Source of the DNA: JABMPO01 sp964539785
GTDB lineage: Bacteria; Fidelibacterota; Marinisomatia; Marinisomatales; TCS56
NCBI GenBank assembly: GCA_964539785.1
Contig: CAZIJQ010000080.1
Coordinates: 1 to 8,515 of the forward strand
Length of the DNA: 8,515 bases
Direction of reading: 5' to 3'
In this document: positions 7,364-8,515 of the stretch, in pieces
Numbering within the stretch: the stretch's first letter is position 1
Layout of the letters: the number at the start of each line of letters is the position of its first letter
Translations under genes and position numbers: made by a program
Notes under the pieces: model-generated
The model's database searches: none
What the model saw: only the letters and a program-made list of their open reading frames with translations
What the model was told of the DNA's origin: nothing

Positions 7364-7636
7364 CTGACTTCATTTATTGCGCTGAAATTATCACGCTAGA
7401 ACAGTCACTTCCCTGCTAGTAAAGTAATTCAATTTAAGTGAATGCTTGATAACTTTAATTACAAATATTGTGCCTGTTAAAAATGTTTTTTTTGAATTGC
7501 GCTAAGCAATATTAATGTACCAGCATAGAATTGCAGTCAATTATTAATACCTTTGGCAAGATAATGACGATATTAAATTTTTCACTGAGAATCCCCAAGG
7601 CAATACATTGCTATATTACTAAGAAGATGATATCCG
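7364..7636. other. Intergenic region between the kinase and the upstream uncharacterised gene
   Basis: 273 AT-rich bases that should carry the kinase promoter and the end of the upstream transcript. I see an inverted repeat, TCACTT (7405-7410) with AAGTGA (7436-7441), and a T8 run (7486-7493), but no convincing promoter pair, no GC-rich terminator stem and no credible small gene. The spacing makes a tight operon of the two minus-strand genes unlikely but does not exclude one. Confidence 0.5.
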
Positions 7637-8347
7637 TCAATCTATATAGCCGCTAAACAAATTATCGAAACTCAACAGCGTTTCCTCAACCGACATGGGA
7701 ATCATTTTAGCAAATACATCCAGCACAACCACGGCATTAAGGCTGGCATCTTTATTGGTTGCGGATCTGAGTCGTCGACAAAGTCTAGCATTAATATGGT
7801 CAATTCTCTCATAAATTGCTATCAGACCATCTAACTCAATTTCAGCCCTGTTGCCCTGTTTTTTCCGAAAATATTGTGCCAGTAAATACATGGCTGATGC
7901 ACGATATACAGTTTCTTCAATTGACGCAAATGGTAGGTGAAATTTTACCATGGGACGCAGCTTATCCATTGCCGGACAGCCACTGGTGACCATAATAATT
8001 CCAAGTAAAGAACTGAGAGCGGTTTGTATTGAAACATCCGCCTTCAGGTAGGTTCGTGCTTGAGTTTCAACCTTGCAATTGACTGTATCATAGGAATTGC
8101 TATCTTTGAATGCTTTGACTACATCAATCAGGTTTACAGCTATCGGGCAATATTCAGCGCCGCTGTCAGCTATTGGACATTGGTCGCAGCGTGGTTCATA
8201 GTCGATTTTGGTCCATTCGGGATAATGTGACCTGGGGGTTGTCATATATTCCATAGAATCACAATTCAGATGTATATCGAAATCTAATTCGTGACCATCC
8301 TGAAATAGGAAATTATATTTAATATTTTGGGTAGAGCTGTCAATCAT
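7637..8347 (-). CDS. Uncharacterised cysteine-motif protein, probably DUF6901 family
   Basis: 236 residues, no signal peptide or transmembrane helix, so probably cytoplasmic. The start ATG at 8347 has an AGGA 5 nt upstream. The N-terminal part (about 8-48) looks beta-rich (YNFLFQDGHELDFDIHL). Residues 54-67 carry C-x2-C-x9-C (Cys54, Cys57, Cys67, each followed by polar residue or Pro; CPIA occurs twice), a layout that could bind zinc or an iron-sulfur cluster; further Cys are at 29, 91, 124 and 190. The segment LLGIIMVTSGCPAMDKLRPMV (113-133) followed by HLPF and the helix EETVYRASAMYLLAQYF reads like the conserved core of the family. The rest, to residue 236, is mainly helical. I recall this pattern from a conserved bacterial family annotated DUF6901, but I cannot confirm the number, and no function is known to me. 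The neighbouring sensor kinase gives only a loose hint of a signalling role. Confidence 0.85.
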   Translation of the reverse strand: MIDSSTQNIKYNFLFQDGHELDFDIHLNCDSMEYMTTPRSHYPEWTKIDYEPRCDQCPIADSGAEYCPIAVNLIDVVKAFKDSNSYDTVNCKVETQARTYLKADVSIQTALSSLLGIIMVTSGCPAMDKLRPMVKFHLPFASIEETVYRASAMYLLAQYFRKKQGNRAEIELDGLIAIYERIDHINARLCRRLRSATNKDASLNAVVVLDVFAKMIPMSVEETLLSFDNLFSGYID

Positions 8348-8352
8348 GATTT

Positions 8353-8356
8353 TCCT
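8353..8356 (-). promoter_or_regulatory. Ribosome binding site AGGA of the uncharacterised gene
   Basis: On the minus strand AGGA precedes the ATG at 8347 by 5 nt. It fixes the start and shows that Shine-Dalgarno initiation is used at least for some genes here. Confidence 0.55.
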
Positions 8357-8399
8357 GCACGATAGTCTAAGCGCTTTGATATCTGAATGTAAAATTATT

Positions 8400-8429
8400 A
8401 TTATTGAGTAAGATAAGCAATTAATTCAA
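8400..8429 (-). promoter_or_regulatory. Candidate sigma70-like promoter for the uncharacterised gene
   Basis: On the minus strand TTGAAT (8429-8424) and AATAAT (8405-8400) are separated by 18 nt, giving a start about 45 nt before the ATG at 8347. The surroundings are very AT-rich, so such pairs arise easily by chance. Confidence 0.22.
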
Positions 8430-8515
8430 ATCTGATCGCAGAAATTGTTGCTTAAAGCATAATCGCATTGACTCATAAATAAAGTAACTATGGTAATATT
8501 TACAAACAGTCGTTG

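Noticed and set aside
7405..7441. Operator upstream of the kinase (TCACTT / AAGTGA inverted repeat)
   Set aside because: A 6-bp repeat with a 25-nt spacer is expected by chance in AT-rich DNA and no promoter elements are aligned with it.

Overview
The window reads as a chromosomal segment of a moderately AT-rich, Gram-negative bacterium of the Fibrobacterota-Chlorobiota-Bacteroidota (FCB) group. Two things point there. The first protein ends in a type IX secretion sorting domain with the NYPNPFN-type motif, a wording common in Calditrichota, Ignavibacteria, Marinimicrobia and KSB1-like lineages. The second is an outer-membrane receptor of the Bacteroidota-style OMP_b-brl_3 family. Two genes have AGGA-type ribosome binding sites, so this need not be a classical Bacteroidota. 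The phylum is an inference.

Left half (1-5162, + strand): a secreted phosphodiester-glycosidase-like protein (111-2555; NAGPA/DUF2233 catalytic domain, two Ig-like repeats, a beta-sandwich domain, T9SS tail), then a TonB-dependent receptor-like outer-membrane protein with an N-terminal carboxypeptidase-regulatory-like domain (2739-5162). They are 183 bp apart, point the same way and both act at the cell envelope. Nothing in the sequence proves they share a substrate.

Right half (5230-8347, - strand), convergent with the left: a membrane sensor histidine kinase with a periplasmic amino-acid-type solute-binding sensor, one transmembrane helix, GAF, HisKA and HATPase_c domains. Its reading frame is broken at a run of nine G (coding strand; C9 at 6933-6941), which splits it into a 149-aa and a 581-aa open frame. 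Removing one G restores a clean 710-residue protein. Upstream on the same strand lies a 236-aa uncharacterised protein with a C-x2-C-x9-C cysteine motif (7637-8347), probably of the DUF6901 family. No response regulator is encoded in the window.

I see no tRNA, rRNA, CRISPR array, transposase, phage gene or defence system. The most interesting point is the poly-G frameshift in the kinase. It could be a phase-variable switch, a fresh null mutation or a homopolymer sequencing error, and the sequence alone cannot tell these apart. I did not find convincing evidence of an undescribed multi-gene system.
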